Below, piece by piece: positions 48,004 through 57,377 of a DNA stretch of 64,000 bases. A program made the translations under genes and the position numbers. Positions within the stretch are counted from its first letter, which is position 1. Each line of letters starts with the position of its first letter. The notes under the pieces are model-generated. The model searched no databases, was not told where the DNA came from, and was given only the letters and a program-made list of their open reading frames with translations. This DNA comes from DSYF01 sp041181065 (lineage in GTDB: Bacteria > Verrucomicrobiota > Verrucomicrobiia > Limisphaerales > DSYF01). Location of the stretch: assembly GCA_041181065.1 (NCBI GenBank), contig JBEGQI010000022.1, forward strand, positions 22,323-86,322. The letters run 5' to 3'.

Positions 48004-50316
48004 TTAAGCCATCGCGCGGGCGATGGAGTTCCACCAACCGTCGTGCAACTCGGTGAGCGGGGCGGAGAATTCGCCGGCGCTGGTCTTGATGGCCAGCTTG
48101 TCGCCGCCCACGGTGCCGATCTTCACGGCGGGAACCCCGAGCAGCTTCGCGCGCTCGATGACTTTCGTTGCGTTGATGGCTTTGGTGCTGATGACGACGC
48201 GGCTCTGCGTTTCGCCGAAGAGCAACGCGTCGAGGCGAACATCCTTTAATTCGCTCACGTCCACATTTGCGCCGAGCAGGCGGGGTGTGTCCTTGGCGAT
48301 GAGTTCGCTGATGCAGCTTTCGGCCAGCGCCACGGCGAGGCCGCCGTCGCTGCAATCGTGCGCGCTCTTGATGTCGCCGGTGTGGATGAGGCCAAGCAAC
48401 GACGTGTGCAGCGTCTTGGCGACGTCGAGATCGCAACGCGGCGGGCTGCCGGTCTTCTTGCCGTGGATGACTTGCAGATACGCGCTGCCGCCGAGGCCGA
48501 GAATCGGATCCGCCGTGTCCACCGGCGCGCCGAGCAGAATGATGGCGTCGCCTTCGTCCTTGAACCATTGCGTGGTGATGTGCTCGGGCTTTTCGATGAT
48601 GCCGACGACGGCGACGGTCGGTGTTGGGTCAATCGGGCCGCTCGGGTTTTGGTTGTAGAGCGAACAATTGCCGCCGGTGACGGGCGCGTTAAACGCGCGG
48701 CAACCGTCGGCGAGACCGCGCACGGATTCCTGCATCTGCCAGAACAACTCCGGCTTGTGCGGGTTCGCCATGTTGAGATTGTCCGTCGCGCCCAGCGGAA
48801 CGGCACCGGAGCACGCGAGGTTGCGGCAGCACTCGGCCATCGCAGCTTTGCCGCCTTCGTAGGGATCGAGATAAACGAAGACGCCGTTGCAGTCCACGCT
48901 CATGGCGATGAACTTGTCCGGCGCTTTCGTGGTGCTGGGATTCGTTTCGCACTGTGGCACGCAATCGGCCTTGATGCGCAGCACCGCGGCGTCACTGCCG
49001 GGGCAGATGATCGAATTGTCGCGCACCATGTAATCGTATTGGCGATAGACCCAGTTCTTCGACGCGATGCTCGGCCACGCGAGCAGCTTCTTCAGGTCGT
49101 CCATCGGCGACTTCGTATCGGCGATGCCGTCGAGGCGGAATGCGCGGATGGCCTTCAAATACTCTGGCTCCTGCGAGGCGCGCTGATACACGGGTGATTC
49201 ATCCGCGATTTTCTTCGCCGGAATATCCACGATGAGTTTGCCGCCGTGCCGCACGACCATGCGGCCGGTGTCCGTGACGAAGCCGACTTCTGCCCACGGC
49301 AAATCCCACTTGTCGAAAATGCGCTTCACTTCGGCCTCGTGGCCTTTCTTGACGACGATGAGCATACGCTCCTGCGATTCGGAAAGCATCAGGTCGTAGC
49401 TCGACATGTTGGGGACGCGCTGAGGCACCTTGTCCAATTCGATCTCAATGCCTGTGCCCGCGCGAGCCGCCATCTCGCAAGTCGAACAGGTCAGGCCCGC
49501 CGCGCCCATGTCTTGAATGCCCGCGACGCAACCGGTGGCGAGCAACTCGAGGCACGCTTCACACACGAGCTTTTCCATGAACGGATCGCCGACCTGCACC
49601 GCGCCGCGTTGTTGTTCGGCACTTTCTTCAGTCAAATCTTTCGAGGCGAATGCCGCGCCCGCGAGTCCGTCGCGTCCAGTGGCCGGGCCGACGTAGAACA
49701 CGGGATTGCCGATGCCCTTCGCTGCGCCGCGCGCGATTTGATCGTGGCGCAGCACGCCGAGGCAAAACGCATTCACGAGCGGATTGCCCTCGTAGCTCTT
49801 GTCGAAATAAACCTCACCCGCGATGGTCGGGATGCCGAAGCAATTGCCGTAATGCGCGATGCCGCTGACAACGCCGGAGAACAGGCGGCGCACCTCGGGA
49901 TTCGAGAGTTCGCCGAAGCGCAGCGAGTTCAACGCTGCGATGGGCCGCGCGCCCATGGTGAAGATGTCGCGCACGATGCCGCCGACGCCCGTGGCCGCGC
50001 CTTGGAACGGCTCGACCGCGCTCGGGTGGTTGTGCGACTCGATTTTGAACGCGATGGCGAGGTTGTCGCCGATGTCAATGATGCCGGCGTTTTCCTCGCC
50101 TGCGCCGACGAGGATCTTGGGCGACTTGGTGGGGAAGGTGCGCAGCAGCGGCTTGGTGTTTTTGTAGGAGCAATGCTCGCTCCACATCACCGAGAAGATG
50201 CCGAGCTCGGTGTAGCTGGGTTCGCGGCCGCCGAGGATTTCCTTGGCGTGAGCGTATTCCTCGGGCGTCAGGTTGTGTTTGGCAACCAGTTCAGGCGTGA
50301 TGGCGGGTTCGGTCAT
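48004..50316 (-). CDS. purL: phosphoribosylformylglycinamidine synthase subunit PurL
   Basis: A 770-residue small-type PurL that makes FGAM from FGAR, ATP and ammonia delivered by PurQ. Motifs include YTELGIFSVMWSEHCSYKNT, FKIESHNHPSAVEPFQGAAT, GVGGIVRDIFTMGARPIA, IQDMGAAGLTCSTCEMA and SAHDCSDGGLAVALAES. The full AIRS-type double domain is present and of normal length. It starts 12 bp after purQ stops and purQ overlaps purS, so the three subunits are one operon ended by the hairpin at 47957-47982. purF is 20 kb away. Confidence 0.97.
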   Translation of the reverse strand: MTEPAITPELVAKHNLTPEEYAHAKEILGGREPSYTELGIFSVMWSEHCSYKNTKPLLRTFPTKSPKILVGAGEENAGIIDIGDNLAIAFKIESHNHPSAVEPFQGAATGVGGIVRDIFTMGARPIAALNSLRFGELSNPEVRRLFSGVVSGIAHYGNCFGIPTIAGEVYFDKSYEGNPLVNAFCLGVLRHDQIARGAAKGIGNPVFYVGPATGRDGLAGAAFASKDLTEESAEQQRGAVQVGDPFMEKLVCEACLELLATGCVAGIQDMGAAGLTCSTCEMAARAGTGIEIELDKVPQRVPNMSSYDLMLSESQERMLIVVKKGHEAEVKRIFDKWDLPWAEVGFVTDTGRMVVRHGGKLIVDIPAKKIADESPVYQRASQEPEYLKAIRAFRLDGIADTKSPMDDLKKLLAWPSIASKNWVYRQYDYMVRDNSIICPGSDAAVLRIKADCVPQCETNPSTTKAPDKFIAMSVDCNGVFVYLDPYEGGKAAMAECCRNLACSGAVPLGATDNLNMANPHKPELFWQMQESVRGLADGCRAFNAPVTGGNCSLYNQNPSGPIDPTPTVAVVGIIEKPEHITTQWFKDEGDAIILLGAPVDTADPILGLGGSAYLQVIHGKKTGSPPRCDLDVAKTLHTSLLGLIHTGDIKSAHDCSDGGLAVALAESCISELIAKDTPRLLGANVDVSELKDVRLDALLFGETQSRVVISTKAINATKVIERAKLLGVPAVKIGTVGGDKLAIKTSAGEFSAPLTELHDGWWNSIARAMA

Positions 50317-50328
50317 CGGAAAAGAGAG

Positions 50329-51042
50329 TTAAGCGGCCTTGGCCTTCGCCTGATTCTCGAACCAGGCGATCATGCTTTGGAAAATCAGCAGGCCGTCGTC
50401 GCTGCCGAGCAGCTTCTCGCTCGCGCGTTCGGGATGCGGCATGAGGCCGGCCACGTTGCGGCGCGCGTTGCAGACGCCGGCGATGTTGAGCTGCGAGCCG
50501 TTCGGGTTCGCGCCTTCGGTCAGCGCGCCGGTGGCGTCGGCGTATTGCCAGAGGATCTGGTTGTTCGCCTGCAACTGGCCGAGCGTTTCGACGTCGGCGA
50601 AGTAGCTGCCCTCGCCGTGGGCGATGGGCACGCGGAGCAGTTTGCCGGCGGGAATCTTGTTCGTGAACGGCGAATCGGCCGTGGGCGATTTCAGGAAAAC
50701 ATTCTCGCAGCGGAACTGGAGCGATTTGTTCCGCACGAGCGCGCCGGGGACGAGGTTCGCTTCGCAGAGGATCTGGAAGCCGTTGCAGATGCCGAGCACG
50801 AGGCCGCCGTTGTCGGCGAACTGTTTCACGGCCTGCATCACGGGACTGAACCGCGCGATGGCGCCGGTGCGCAGATAATCGCCGTAGCTGAAGCCGCCGG
50901 GCACGATGACCGCGTCGGCGTTGCCGAGCGAGGCGTCCTTGTGCCAGACAAGGCGGGCGGTGTGACCGAGGACGTTGCGGAGGACGTGGACGGCGTCCTG
51001 GTCGCAGTTGGAACCAGGAAACTGCAGGACGGCGAAGTTCAT
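50329..51042 (-). CDS. purQ: phosphoribosylformylglycinamidine synthase glutaminase subunit PurQ
   Basis: A 237-residue class I glutamine amidotransferase that feeds ammonia to PurL. It has the N-terminal VLQFPGSNCDQD, the loop VPGGFSYGDYLRTGAI, the nucleophile Cys in VLGICNGFQIL, and the catalytic His in GLMPHPERA. Its start overlaps the purS stop by 4 nt. An insertion relative to the shortest PurQ proteins is seen around residues 130-170 (KSPTADSPFTNKIPAGKLLR), within normal variation. Assignment is secure because purL and purS flank it. Confidence 0.97.
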   Translation of the reverse strand: MNFAVLQFPGSNCDQDAVHVLRNVLGHTARLVWHKDASLGNADAVIVPGGFSYGDYLRTGAIARFSPVMQAVKQFADNGGLVLGICNGFQILCEANLVPGALVRNKSLQFRCENVFLKSPTADSPFTNKIPAGKLLRVPIAHGEGSYFADVETLGQLQANNQILWQYADATGALTEGANPNGSQLNIAGVCNARRNVAGLMPHPERASEKLLGSDDGLLIFQSMIAWFENQAKAKAA

Positions 51043-51281
51043 TCGATCTCCAGTTTATAGTCCTCAATGATCGGGTTGCTGAGGAGCTTGTGGCACGCGT
51101 CGTCGATGGCCTTCTGAGCGGCGGCCTTGTCGGTGCCGGGCGCGAGGTCGATCTCGATGTATTTACCGATATGCACGCCGGCGACGCCGGTGTAGCCCAT
51201 GTGTTCGAGCGCGCCTTGAACCGTCTTGCCTTGCGGGTCAACGACGGCCTTTTTCGGAGTGATGATGATCTTGGCTTTCAT
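51039..51281 (-). CDS. purS: phosphoribosylformylglycinamidine synthase subunit PurS
   Basis: An 80-residue protein that bridges PurL and PurQ in the three-part FGAM synthase. It starts MKAKIIITPKKAVVDPQGKT, contains VQGALEHMGYTGVAGVHIGK, and ends SNPIIEDYKLEIE, the standard PurS pattern. The start at 51281 is chosen; a longer frame from 51329 adds an arginine-rich, family-foreign extension. It is the first gene of the purS-purQ-purL operon and is divergent from the GST-like gene. Confidence 0.95.
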   Translation of the reverse strand: MKAKIIITPKKAVVDPQGKTVQGALEHMGYTGVAGVHIGKYIEIDLAPGTDKAAAQKAIDDACHKLLSNPIIEDYKLEIE

Positions 51282-51437
51282 GAACGGGCGGGGTCGCCGC
51301 CGCGGGCGGATTTTTATCGAAGCAGGCACCAGCGGCGAGATTTTTCTGTGACGAAACAGCGACTTTGGCCTTTCCGCTTGTCAGCTTTTCGCACCGGGCC
51401 TAGATTGCCGCTGCCAAAAGGGCCGAGTTTATTTGAA

Positions 51438-52115
51438 ATGATCGAGTTGATTCAGTTTTCGTGGAGTCCGTTCTGCATCGTCACGCGACGAATCCTTGAA
51501 TTTTCCGGCGCCCGCTTCAAAACCACCGATCTCAAGCTCACCGGCGATCGCTCGCTCATCTGGGAGCTGACCGACCAGCGTTATTACAAGGTTCCCGTCA
51601 TCAAGGACGGCAAAACCGTCGTCTTCGAACTCGACGAGGAATCGCAGATCGTTGCCAAGTATTTGGATGCGAAGCTCGGCCTCGGCCTTTTCCCCCGCGA
51701 ACTCGAAGGTGTGCAATCCATCCTGTGGCGCAATCTTGAGCACGAAGTTGAGGCCATCGGTTTTAAGTTGAACGACGTTTACTACCGCGAGTTCGTGAAG
51801 CCGGCGGATCAACTGCCGTTCCTGCGCCACAAGGAGCGCCGCTTTGGTGCCGGCTGCATCGAGCAATGGCGCGCCACGCGCCCGCAGTTGTTGAAGCAGC
51901 TCGAGACCAAGCTCATCCCCTACGAGGAGATGCTCACATACAAGCCGTTCCTGATTGATGAGCGGCCGCGCTTCGTGGATTTCGACCTCTACGGCATGCT
52001 CGGCAATTTCCTTTTCAGCGGTCACTACAAATTGCCCAAGGCGCACAACTATCTGCGCGCTTGGTATCGCCGCATGGAGAACATCACCGTGGCCCAAGTT
52101 TCTAAATCGAAGTGA
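51438..52115 (+). CDS. glutathione S-transferase-like protein
   Basis: A 225-residue thioredoxin-fold protein. The N-terminal domain (MIELIQFSWSPFCIVTRRIL) has a SPFC motif like GST/glutaredoxin active sites. KVPVIKDGKTVVFELDEESQ is the typical GST Pro-Val and DES substrate-binding stretch. The C-terminal helical half (about 85-215) is less conserved. The start at 51438 is chosen because the upstream part of the long open frame (to 51090) overlaps purS antisense and looks non-coding. Its stop overlaps the PIN-PhoH start by 4 nt. The substrate is unknown. Confidence 0.75.
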   Translation: MIELIQFSWSPFCIVTRRILEFSGARFKTTDLKLTGDRSLIWELTDQRYYKVPVIKDGKTVVFELDEESQIVAKYLDAKLGLGLFPRELEGVQSILWRNLEHEVEAIGFKLNDVYYREFVKPADQLPFLRHKERRFGAGCIEQWRATRPQLLKQLETKLIPYEEMLTYKPFLIDERPRFVDFDLYGMLGNFLFSGHYKLPKAHNYLRAWYRRMENITVAQVSKSK

Positions 52116-53431
52116 AAAACTACATCCTGGACACCAACGTCCTTCTGCACGATCCACACAGCCTGCTCAACTTCGAGGACAACGCCGTCCTCATTCCCAT
52201 GGAGGTCATCGAGGAAATCGACCGCTTCAAGCGCGAATCCTCCGAACTCGGCCAAAATGCACGTGCGGTTTCCCGTTCGCTCGACGAACTGCGCAAGCAA
52301 GGCGCATTGAGCGACGGCGTGCCACTTAAGAATGGCGGCAGCCTGAAGATCGTTTACGAGCACAAGAACAACGGCAACGGCAACGGCGAAGACGCGCCCA
52401 AGTTTAGCTTGGATACGGTCGATAACCGAATCCTCACGCTCGCGGCGCAGATCAAGAAGAAGAGCAAGCAGCCGACGATCCTCGTCTCGAAGGACATCAA
52501 CCTCCGCATCAAGGCCGACGCCATCGGGCTCAAGGCGGAGGATTACGAGACGGACCGCGTGTTCATCAAGGACCTCTACGCGGGCACGCGGGACATTCCG
52601 ATGAGCGCCGAGAAACTCGCGAACTTCCGCGCCAACGGCGAACTCGAAGCCAACGGTGGCAAGAACTATTACCCCAACGAGTATTGTTCGCTCGTGGACG
52701 AATCGAATCCCAAGCGCACCGTGCTCGCGCGCGTGGATGACTCGGGCAAGAAGTTCATCCCCATCCTCGACTGCCGCGACGGTGTGTGGGGCATCAAGCC
52801 GCGCAATCGTGAGCAACACTTCGCCTTCGACGCGTTGCTCGACGACCGCATCAAGCTGGTCACGCTCATGGGCAAGGCCGGCACCGGCAAGACGCTCATG
52901 GCGATGGCTGCGGGTTTGAAGCGCACCGTGCTTGACCGCGAATTCCGCCGGCTCGTCGTCGCTCGCCCGACGATTTCCATGGGCAAGGAACTAGGCTTCC
53001 TGCCGGGCTCGCTCGAAGAAAAGCTCTCGCCTTGGATGCAGCCGATCCACGATGCGCTGGAGATGTTGAGCGACCTGAACATGGGCCATGATCATCGTCG
53101 CAGCAGCGACTTGATGCGCTCCGGCACCATTGTGGTGGAGGCGCTCAGCTACATCCGTGGCCGCAGCATCGCGAACCAGTTCATGATTATCGACGAGGCG
53201 CAGAACCTGACGCCGCTCGAAGTGAAGACCATTGTCACGCGCGTTGGCACCGGCACCAAGCTCATCTTCACCGGCGACCCTTATCAGATCGACAACCCTT
53301 ACGTCGATTCATCCTCGAACGGTTTCAACTACATCGTGAGCAAGTTCCGCGATCAATCGCTTGCCGCGCACATCGAGCTGCAAAAAGGCGAGCGTTCCGA
53401 GCTGGCTGAACTGGCGGCGAATATTCTGTGA
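52112..53431 (+). CDS. PIN-PhoH fusion protein (PhoH2-type)
   Basis: A 439-residue protein starting with GTG that overlaps the GST-like stop by 4 nt. The PIN ribonuclease domain (about 1-150) has YILDTNVLLHDP and acidic residues in VIEEIDRFKR, TVDNRILTLA and SKDINLRIKAD. The PhoH ATPase domain (about 235-439) has Walker A GKAGTGKTL, LVVARPTISMGKELGFLPG, Walker B FMIIDEAQNLTP and the sensor FTGDPYQIDNPY. PhoH2-type proteins are ATP-dependent RNA helicase/ribonucleases related to toxin-antitoxin PIN modules. No antitoxin is visible next to it. Confidence 0.93.
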   Translation: MKNYILDTNVLLHDPHSLLNFEDNAVLIPMEVIEEIDRFKRESSELGQNARAVSRSLDELRKQGALSDGVPLKNGGSLKIVYEHKNNGNGNGEDAPKFSLDTVDNRILTLAAQIKKKSKQPTILVSKDINLRIKADAIGLKAEDYETDRVFIKDLYAGTRDIPMSAEKLANFRANGELEANGGKNYYPNEYCSLVDESNPKRTVLARVDDSGKKFIPILDCRDGVWGIKPRNREQHFAFDALLDDRIKLVTLMGKAGTGKTLMAMAAGLKRTVLDREFRRLVVARPTISMGKELGFLPGSLEEKLSPWMQPIHDALEMLSDLNMGHDHRRSSDLMRSGTIVVEALSYIRGRSIANQFMIIDEAQNLTPLEVKTIVTRVGTGTKLIFTGDPYQIDNPYVDSSSNGFNYIVSKFRDQSLAAHIELQKGERSELAELAANIL

Positions 53432-53436
53432 CGCAG

Positions 53437-53456
53437 CGGCGTCTTGTAAGACGCCG
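53437..53456. terminator. palindromic hairpin between convergent genes
   Basis: A perfect 9-bp stem (CGGCGTCTT at 53437-53445 and AAGACGCCG at 53448-53456) with a GT centre. It fills the 25-bp gap between the convergent PIN-PhoH gene and the small hypothetical gene, ending at the latter's stop codon. There is no long U-run on either strand, so termination would be weak or bidirectional. Confidence 0.45.
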
Positions 53457-53720
53457 TCAACCCTCGGCACGCAAGAGGAGTTCCGCCTTGATGGTGGCCA
53501 GCTCCGCTCGCGGCTCATCGCTAACGCACTCCAACTTTCCTGCGTGGTGATACCAATAGCGCGCATTGCCCAAGTCGCCTTCAATCTTGTGGAGCACGGC
53601 GTGGATCCATGCCGCCGTGGCATCGCCTTCATATCGCTGGACCAAGTTGTGGGCGGCATCCCACTGGTTAGCGAGAGCCAGGTCAACCGCTTCGACCATT
53701 TCGTTGTTCGGCGCGCTCAT
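53457..53720 (-). CDS. small conserved-type hypothetical protein
   Basis: An 87-residue protein that starts MSAPNNEMVEAVDLALANQW (an upstream in-frame Met at 53756 would add 12 residues). It is predicted to be all-helical, with AHNLVQRYEGDATAAWIHAV, then LHKIEGDLGNARYWYHHAGK. I recall similar short proteins as uncharacterised but widespread in several phyla; no function is known to me. Its gene lies 46 bp downstream of the slipin gene on the same strand and converges on the PIN-PhoH gene. Confidence 0.72.
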   Translation of the reverse strand: MSAPNNEMVEAVDLALANQWDAAHNLVQRYEGDATAAWIHAVLHKIEGDLGNARYWYHHAGKLECVSDEPRAELATIKAELLLRAEG

Positions 53721-53766
53721 GGCCGACGTTTTACTTCGGGCCCAGTGCAGCAGCAAGGCCGGCTCG

Positions 53767-54537
53767 CTACTTCTTCATGAAGGCCGAGAACAGATCAATC
53801 GGGATGGGCACGAACGTGGTGGTGTTATGCTCGCTGGAGATTTCCCGCATCGTTTGGAGATAGCGGAGTTGCAGCGCAATCGGCTCCTGGCTGATCATCG
53901 CCGCCGCTTGAACCATCTTCTCGGCGGCTTGGAACTCGCCTTCGGCATTCACGATCTTCGCCCGGCGTTCGCGTTCGGCTTCGGCTTGCTTGGCCATCGC
54001 GCGCTTCATGCTGTCGGGCAGCGCCACATCCTTCACCTCGACGGCAGTGACCTTGATGCCCCACGGTTCGGTCTGCCGGTCGATGATTTCCTGCAGCTTT
54101 TGGTTGATGCTGTCGCGCTGCGACAGCAGGTCGTCCAGCGGCGCCTGACCGAGCACGCTACGCAGCGTGGTTTGCGCGATGAGCGAGGTGGCCTTCCAGT
54201 AATTCTCGACCTTCACCACGGCTGCCGTCGGATCCACGACGCGAAAATAGACCACGGCGTCCACTGTGGCCGGCACGTTGTCGCGGGTCATGACTTCCTG
54301 CTTCGCCACATCAATCGTGACCACGCGCAAATCCATCTTCACCATGCGGTCCACGAGCGGGATCAGGAAGATGAGGCCGGGGCCTTTCGCCCCGAGCAAT
54401 TTGCCTAGGCGAAAGATGACACCCCGTTCGTATTCGCGCAGGATGCGCACCATCTGCGGTAGCACGACGACGGCGAGTATGACGGCCGGAATGATCCACG
54501 CGGTCAGCTTCATCAGTTTTTGGATGAATTCTTCCAT
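53767..54537 (-). CDS. slipin (SPFH/band 7 protein)
   Basis: A 256-residue membrane-anchored SPFH protein. It has an N-terminal helix (WIIPAVILAVVVLPQMVRIL), then the band 7 domain with REYERGVIFRLGKLLGAKGP, GLIFLIPLVDRMVKMDLRVV, and the conserved LRSVLGQAPLDDLLSQRDSI. A C-terminal coiled coil (AMAKQAEAERERRAKIVNAE) ends in a hydrophobic tail. It is the normal partner of NfeD, whose gene lies just upstream on the same strand (47 bp). NfeD-type proteases cleave slipin tails and the pair is linked to membrane microdomains. Confidence 0.93.
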   Translation of the reverse strand: MEEFIQKLMKLTAWIIPAVILAVVVLPQMVRILREYERGVIFRLGKLLGAKGPGLIFLIPLVDRMVKMDLRVVTIDVAKQEVMTRDNVPATVDAVVYFRVVDPTAAVVKVENYWKATSLIAQTTLRSVLGQAPLDDLLSQRDSINQKLQEIIDRQTEPWGIKVTAVEVKDVALPDSMKRAMAKQAEAERERRAKIVNAEGEFQAAEKMVQAAAMISQEPIALQLRYLQTMREISSEHNTTTFVPIPIDLFSAFMKK

Positions 54538-54584
54538 AGGTTTGTCTCCATTATTCGTTGCTTGGTTGCATCGTCACATTGGAT

Positions 54585-55862
54585 TCACATTTTGCGCTTC
54601 ACCGTAAGCGTCAACCCCTCCACCGCGACCACCTCGACAAGGGAGCCCTTTTCCACGGCTTGATCGCTGACTGCATTCCACAGTTCGCCCTCGATGAAAA
54701 CTTTCCCCTCGCCGGCATTGATGGGCCCCAGTGCTGGAATGACCTTGCCGATCATGGTTTCGCGCCCTGCTTGCACCGGCAGGCTTTGCGCGCGCAGTCC
54801 CTTGCCGACGACAAACAGGAAGAACGCCGCCGTGAGAAGCACCCCAGGAATGATATAGGCCAGCGAGAGCCGGAACGCCGGGTCCGCGCGATTGAACAAC
54901 ATCAAAGCTCCAAGGAAGAACGATACGATGCCGCCGCCGGTCAGCACGCCGTGCGTTGGCGCGAAGACATCGACGATGAACAAGACGACCGCCAGCCCGA
55001 TAAGTGCAAGCCCGGCGACGTTGACCGGCAGGATGCTTGCCATGTAAAGCACGAGGATGAGCGCGATGGCACCGACGACGCCGGGAAACACGGCTCCGGG
55101 GTTGTTCAACTCGCCGATGAGTCCGTAAATCGCCACGAGCATCAGCACAAACATCACCTCGGGTCGCCAGAGCACCTGAAAGAGCCGTTCCCGCGCGATC
55201 ATTGGAATCGCAACGGTTGCCGCACCTGCTGTGTGCAGGGTGCGCTCGCCGATCTTACGGCTGTCGATTTGTTGCAGCAGGTCGGGCAGGTCCTTTGCGA
55301 TCAGGTCAACCACCTTCAACTCCAGCGCCTCTTCAGAGGTGATGGAGGCGCTGGTCCGGACGGCGGACTCGGCCCACTTCACGTTGCGGTTGCGTTTCTC
55401 GGCGATGTTCCGAATCAGGCTGACCACGTCGTTCTCCGCCTTGATTTGCATCACAGCATTTGTTCCTTCTTCGCCGCCGGTGAAACCCAGGGAAACCGGA
55501 TGCGCCGCGCCAATCCGGGTGTTGGGTGCCATGACGGCGATGTCCGCAGCCATGGTGATAAACGTTCCTGCACTCGTGGCGCTTGATGCCGCGGGCGCGA
55601 CATAAACCACCACGGGAACTTTTGACGCGAAGAATGTCTGGACGATTTCCTCGGTGGACGCAACCAAGCCGCCCGGCGTGTTGAGCTTGATGACGAGGCA
55701 CTCCTGCTGCCGCTCCTCTGCAATCTTGACGGCACGTTCGATGTAGCTTGCGGTGGCCGGACCGATGGCGCCCCTGACCGTGATAAGGCCAACGTCAGCT
55801 GCGGTGAGAGGCAACAGTCCTGCCGCGAGCCAAAAGGAGAAGATGACGGATAGGCATTTCAT
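54585..55862 (-). CDS. NfeD family membrane serine protease
   Basis: A 425-residue long-form NfeD. After a signal peptide (LSVIFSFWLAAGLLPLTAAD; start at Met 55862, with Met 55883 as alternative) there is a ClpP-class domain (about 30-225). It has LVIKLNTPGGLVASTEEIV, VVVYVAPAASSATSAGTFIT with the nucleophile Ser in TSAG, and a likely catalytic Lys in MQIKAEND. Four to six membrane helices follow (MFVLMLVAIYGLIGELNNPG, VVGAIALILVLYMASIL, GLALIGLAVVLFIVDVFAPT). A soluble OB-fold NfeD domain (about 360-425) ends the protein. It is paired with slipin downstream. Confidence 0.93.
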   Translation of the reverse strand: MKCLSVIFSFWLAAGLLPLTAADVGLITVRGAIGPATASYIERAVKIAEERQQECLVIKLNTPGGLVASTEEIVQTFFASKVPVVVYVAPAASSATSAGTFITMAADIAVMAPNTRIGAAHPVSLGFTGGEEGTNAVMQIKAENDVVSLIRNIAEKRNRNVKWAESAVRTSASITSEEALELKVVDLIAKDLPDLLQQIDSRKIGERTLHTAGAATVAIPMIARERLFQVLWRPEVMFVLMLVAIYGLIGELNNPGAVFPGVVGAIALILVLYMASILPVNVAGLALIGLAVVLFIVDVFAPTHGVLTGGGIVSFFLGALMLFNRADPAFRLSLAYIIPGVLLTAAFFLFVVGKGLRAQSLPVQAGRETMIGKVIPALGPINAGEGKVFIEGELWNAVSDQAVEKGSLVEVVAVEGLTLTVKRKM

Positions 55863-55979
55863 GGCAACCCTCACTGCTGCCAACCTACCTCACTCCCAAG
55901 CCTAAGCAAACGCCGTCGCCTTACACAAAGGATTTGGGATGCTTCTCCGTGAAGAATACGAAGAGGCTGCGTTTGCCGA

Positions 55980-57275
55980 TCAATTCCGGATTGTTGAAAT
56001 CTGCACGTTGGTGCTGGCCACTTTGTTCACCCCCTCGGGCGTCACGATGTTGCAATCAACCATCCGCACGTTCTGCGCGTTGAAGATGCCGAAGGGGCGG
56101 TCGGCTTTGATGTTGATCTTCTCCAGCGTGATGTTAGTCGCGTTCATCTCCGGCAAACCCCAGATGAGACCGGCACGCCGTCCCTTCTGCACGGTCGCGG
56201 TGATGTTGCTGAACACCAGGTCGCGGTAGATGGGAGTGCGTTCGGTGACGGGCGCAGCGGGATACGTCGCGACGATTTCAGACGTGAGTTTGTTAAGGTC
56301 GCGGAACGCGCGATTGGTCGCCATGTAGCTGGCATAAACCACGATCGGGCATTCGACATTCGTCATGCGCAGGTTGAGATACTTCATATTGTGAACGAAC
56401 CCGCCGCGGTCACGGTCGGTCTTGATGCGGATGCCGTTCTCGGTTCCGTTGAACGTGCAATCCATCACGGTAATGTTCGACACGCCGCCCTGCGTGTAAC
56501 TGCCGACGCTCACGCCGTGGCCGAAGCCGTAAGTGCAGTTCGTGATGAGCACATCGGACGTGTTGCCGCCGCAGGTGAAGTTGTCGTCGCCGGTGCTGAT
56601 GTCGCAATCCTGGATGAGGATGTTGCTGCCCTTCACATTGCAGGCGTCGGTGTTGTGGCTGGGCAAAACCGGATCGTCCGATGCCGGTGCGCGCACTTTC
56701 ACGCGGCGGATGGTGACGTCGGTGCATTTGCCGCCGAGCGCGATGTGAAACATCGGCGAGTTCGAGAGCGAAAGGCCTTCGATGAGCAAGCGCTCGCAAT
56801 TCGACGGCGAAATCATCTTGGGCCGCTTGGCGTTCTTATCGGTCTTCGCGTAAGGCCACCAAGCCGCCCCCTGACCATCAATCGCGCCAGAGCCAGTGAT
56901 GGCGACATCGTGCAACTTGTCGCCGGTGATGAACGTCTCCGGGTTGACGAGCCCGCCGGGATATTTGTCGAGCGGCAGCATGCGGAGCAGTGCGCCGGAT
57001 TCAAGATGCAGGTTGATCTTGCTCGCCAACTTGATGGGTCCGCACGTGTAAGTGCCCGCCGGCACTACCACGATGCCGCCCCCCGCTTGGCTTGCGGCGT
57101 CGATGGCGGATTGAATGGCGCGGGTGTTCGTCACCACCCCGTCACCGACCGCGCCGTATTGAGTGACATTGAAAGTTGCATCCTGGATGACCGGCAAGGC
57201 GGGGTTCACGGCGCCGTGTAGTGAATGGACGCACAGCAGTGCGGTGGCAAGAGCGAGGCGGGCGATTCGATTCAT
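55980..57275 (-). CDS. exported GH28 polygalacturonase-like enzyme
   Basis: A 431-residue exported right-handed beta-helix protein with signal peptide (IARLALATALLCVHSLHGAV). It starts with FNVTQYGAVGDGVVTNTRAI and has all four GH28 motifs: NTDACN (general-acid Asp region), STGDDNF, FGHGVSVGS and RIKTD. GH28 enzymes hydrolyse pectin or rhamnogalacturonan backbones. It stands alone, with no other pectin gene nearby, divergent from the YacP-like gene. The residue pattern suggests an active enzyme; exo or endo action cannot be told. Confidence 0.92.
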   Translation of the reverse strand: MNRIARLALATALLCVHSLHGAVNPALPVIQDATFNVTQYGAVGDGVVTNTRAIQSAIDAASQAGGGIVVVPAGTYTCGPIKLASKINLHLESGALLRMLPLDKYPGGLVNPETFITGDKLHDVAITGSGAIDGQGAAWWPYAKTDKNAKRPKMISPSNCERLLIEGLSLSNSPMFHIALGGKCTDVTIRRVKVRAPASDDPVLPSHNTDACNVKGSNILIQDCDISTGDDNFTCGGNTSDVLITNCTYGFGHGVSVGSYTQGGVSNITVMDCTFNGTENGIRIKTDRDRGGFVHNMKYLNLRMTNVECPIVVYASYMATNRAFRDLNKLTSEIVATYPAAPVTERTPIYRDLVFSNITATVQKGRRAGLIWGLPEMNATNITLEKINIKADRPFGIFNAQNVRMVDCNIVTPEGVNKVASTNVQISTIRN

Positions 57276-57377
57276 GTTCGGTTGTTATTCCAGAATCCAG
57301 ACGAAAGGCAACGCCGCGCATTCGATTGCAATGCGCTTTAAATTTCAAATCCGCCGTCGCATCGGTATCGTCCGCAC

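Noticed and set aside
49246..51060. A 604-codon plus-strand open frame
   Set aside because: It is antisense to purL and purQ, which are certain. It arises from GC-rich codon bias, has low-complexity Arg/Ala/His composition and no family motif.
51090..51437. N-terminal extension of the GST-like gene
   Set aside because: The extra 116 codons run antisense across purS and look non-coding; the thioredoxin-fold N-terminus starts exactly at the ATG at 51438.
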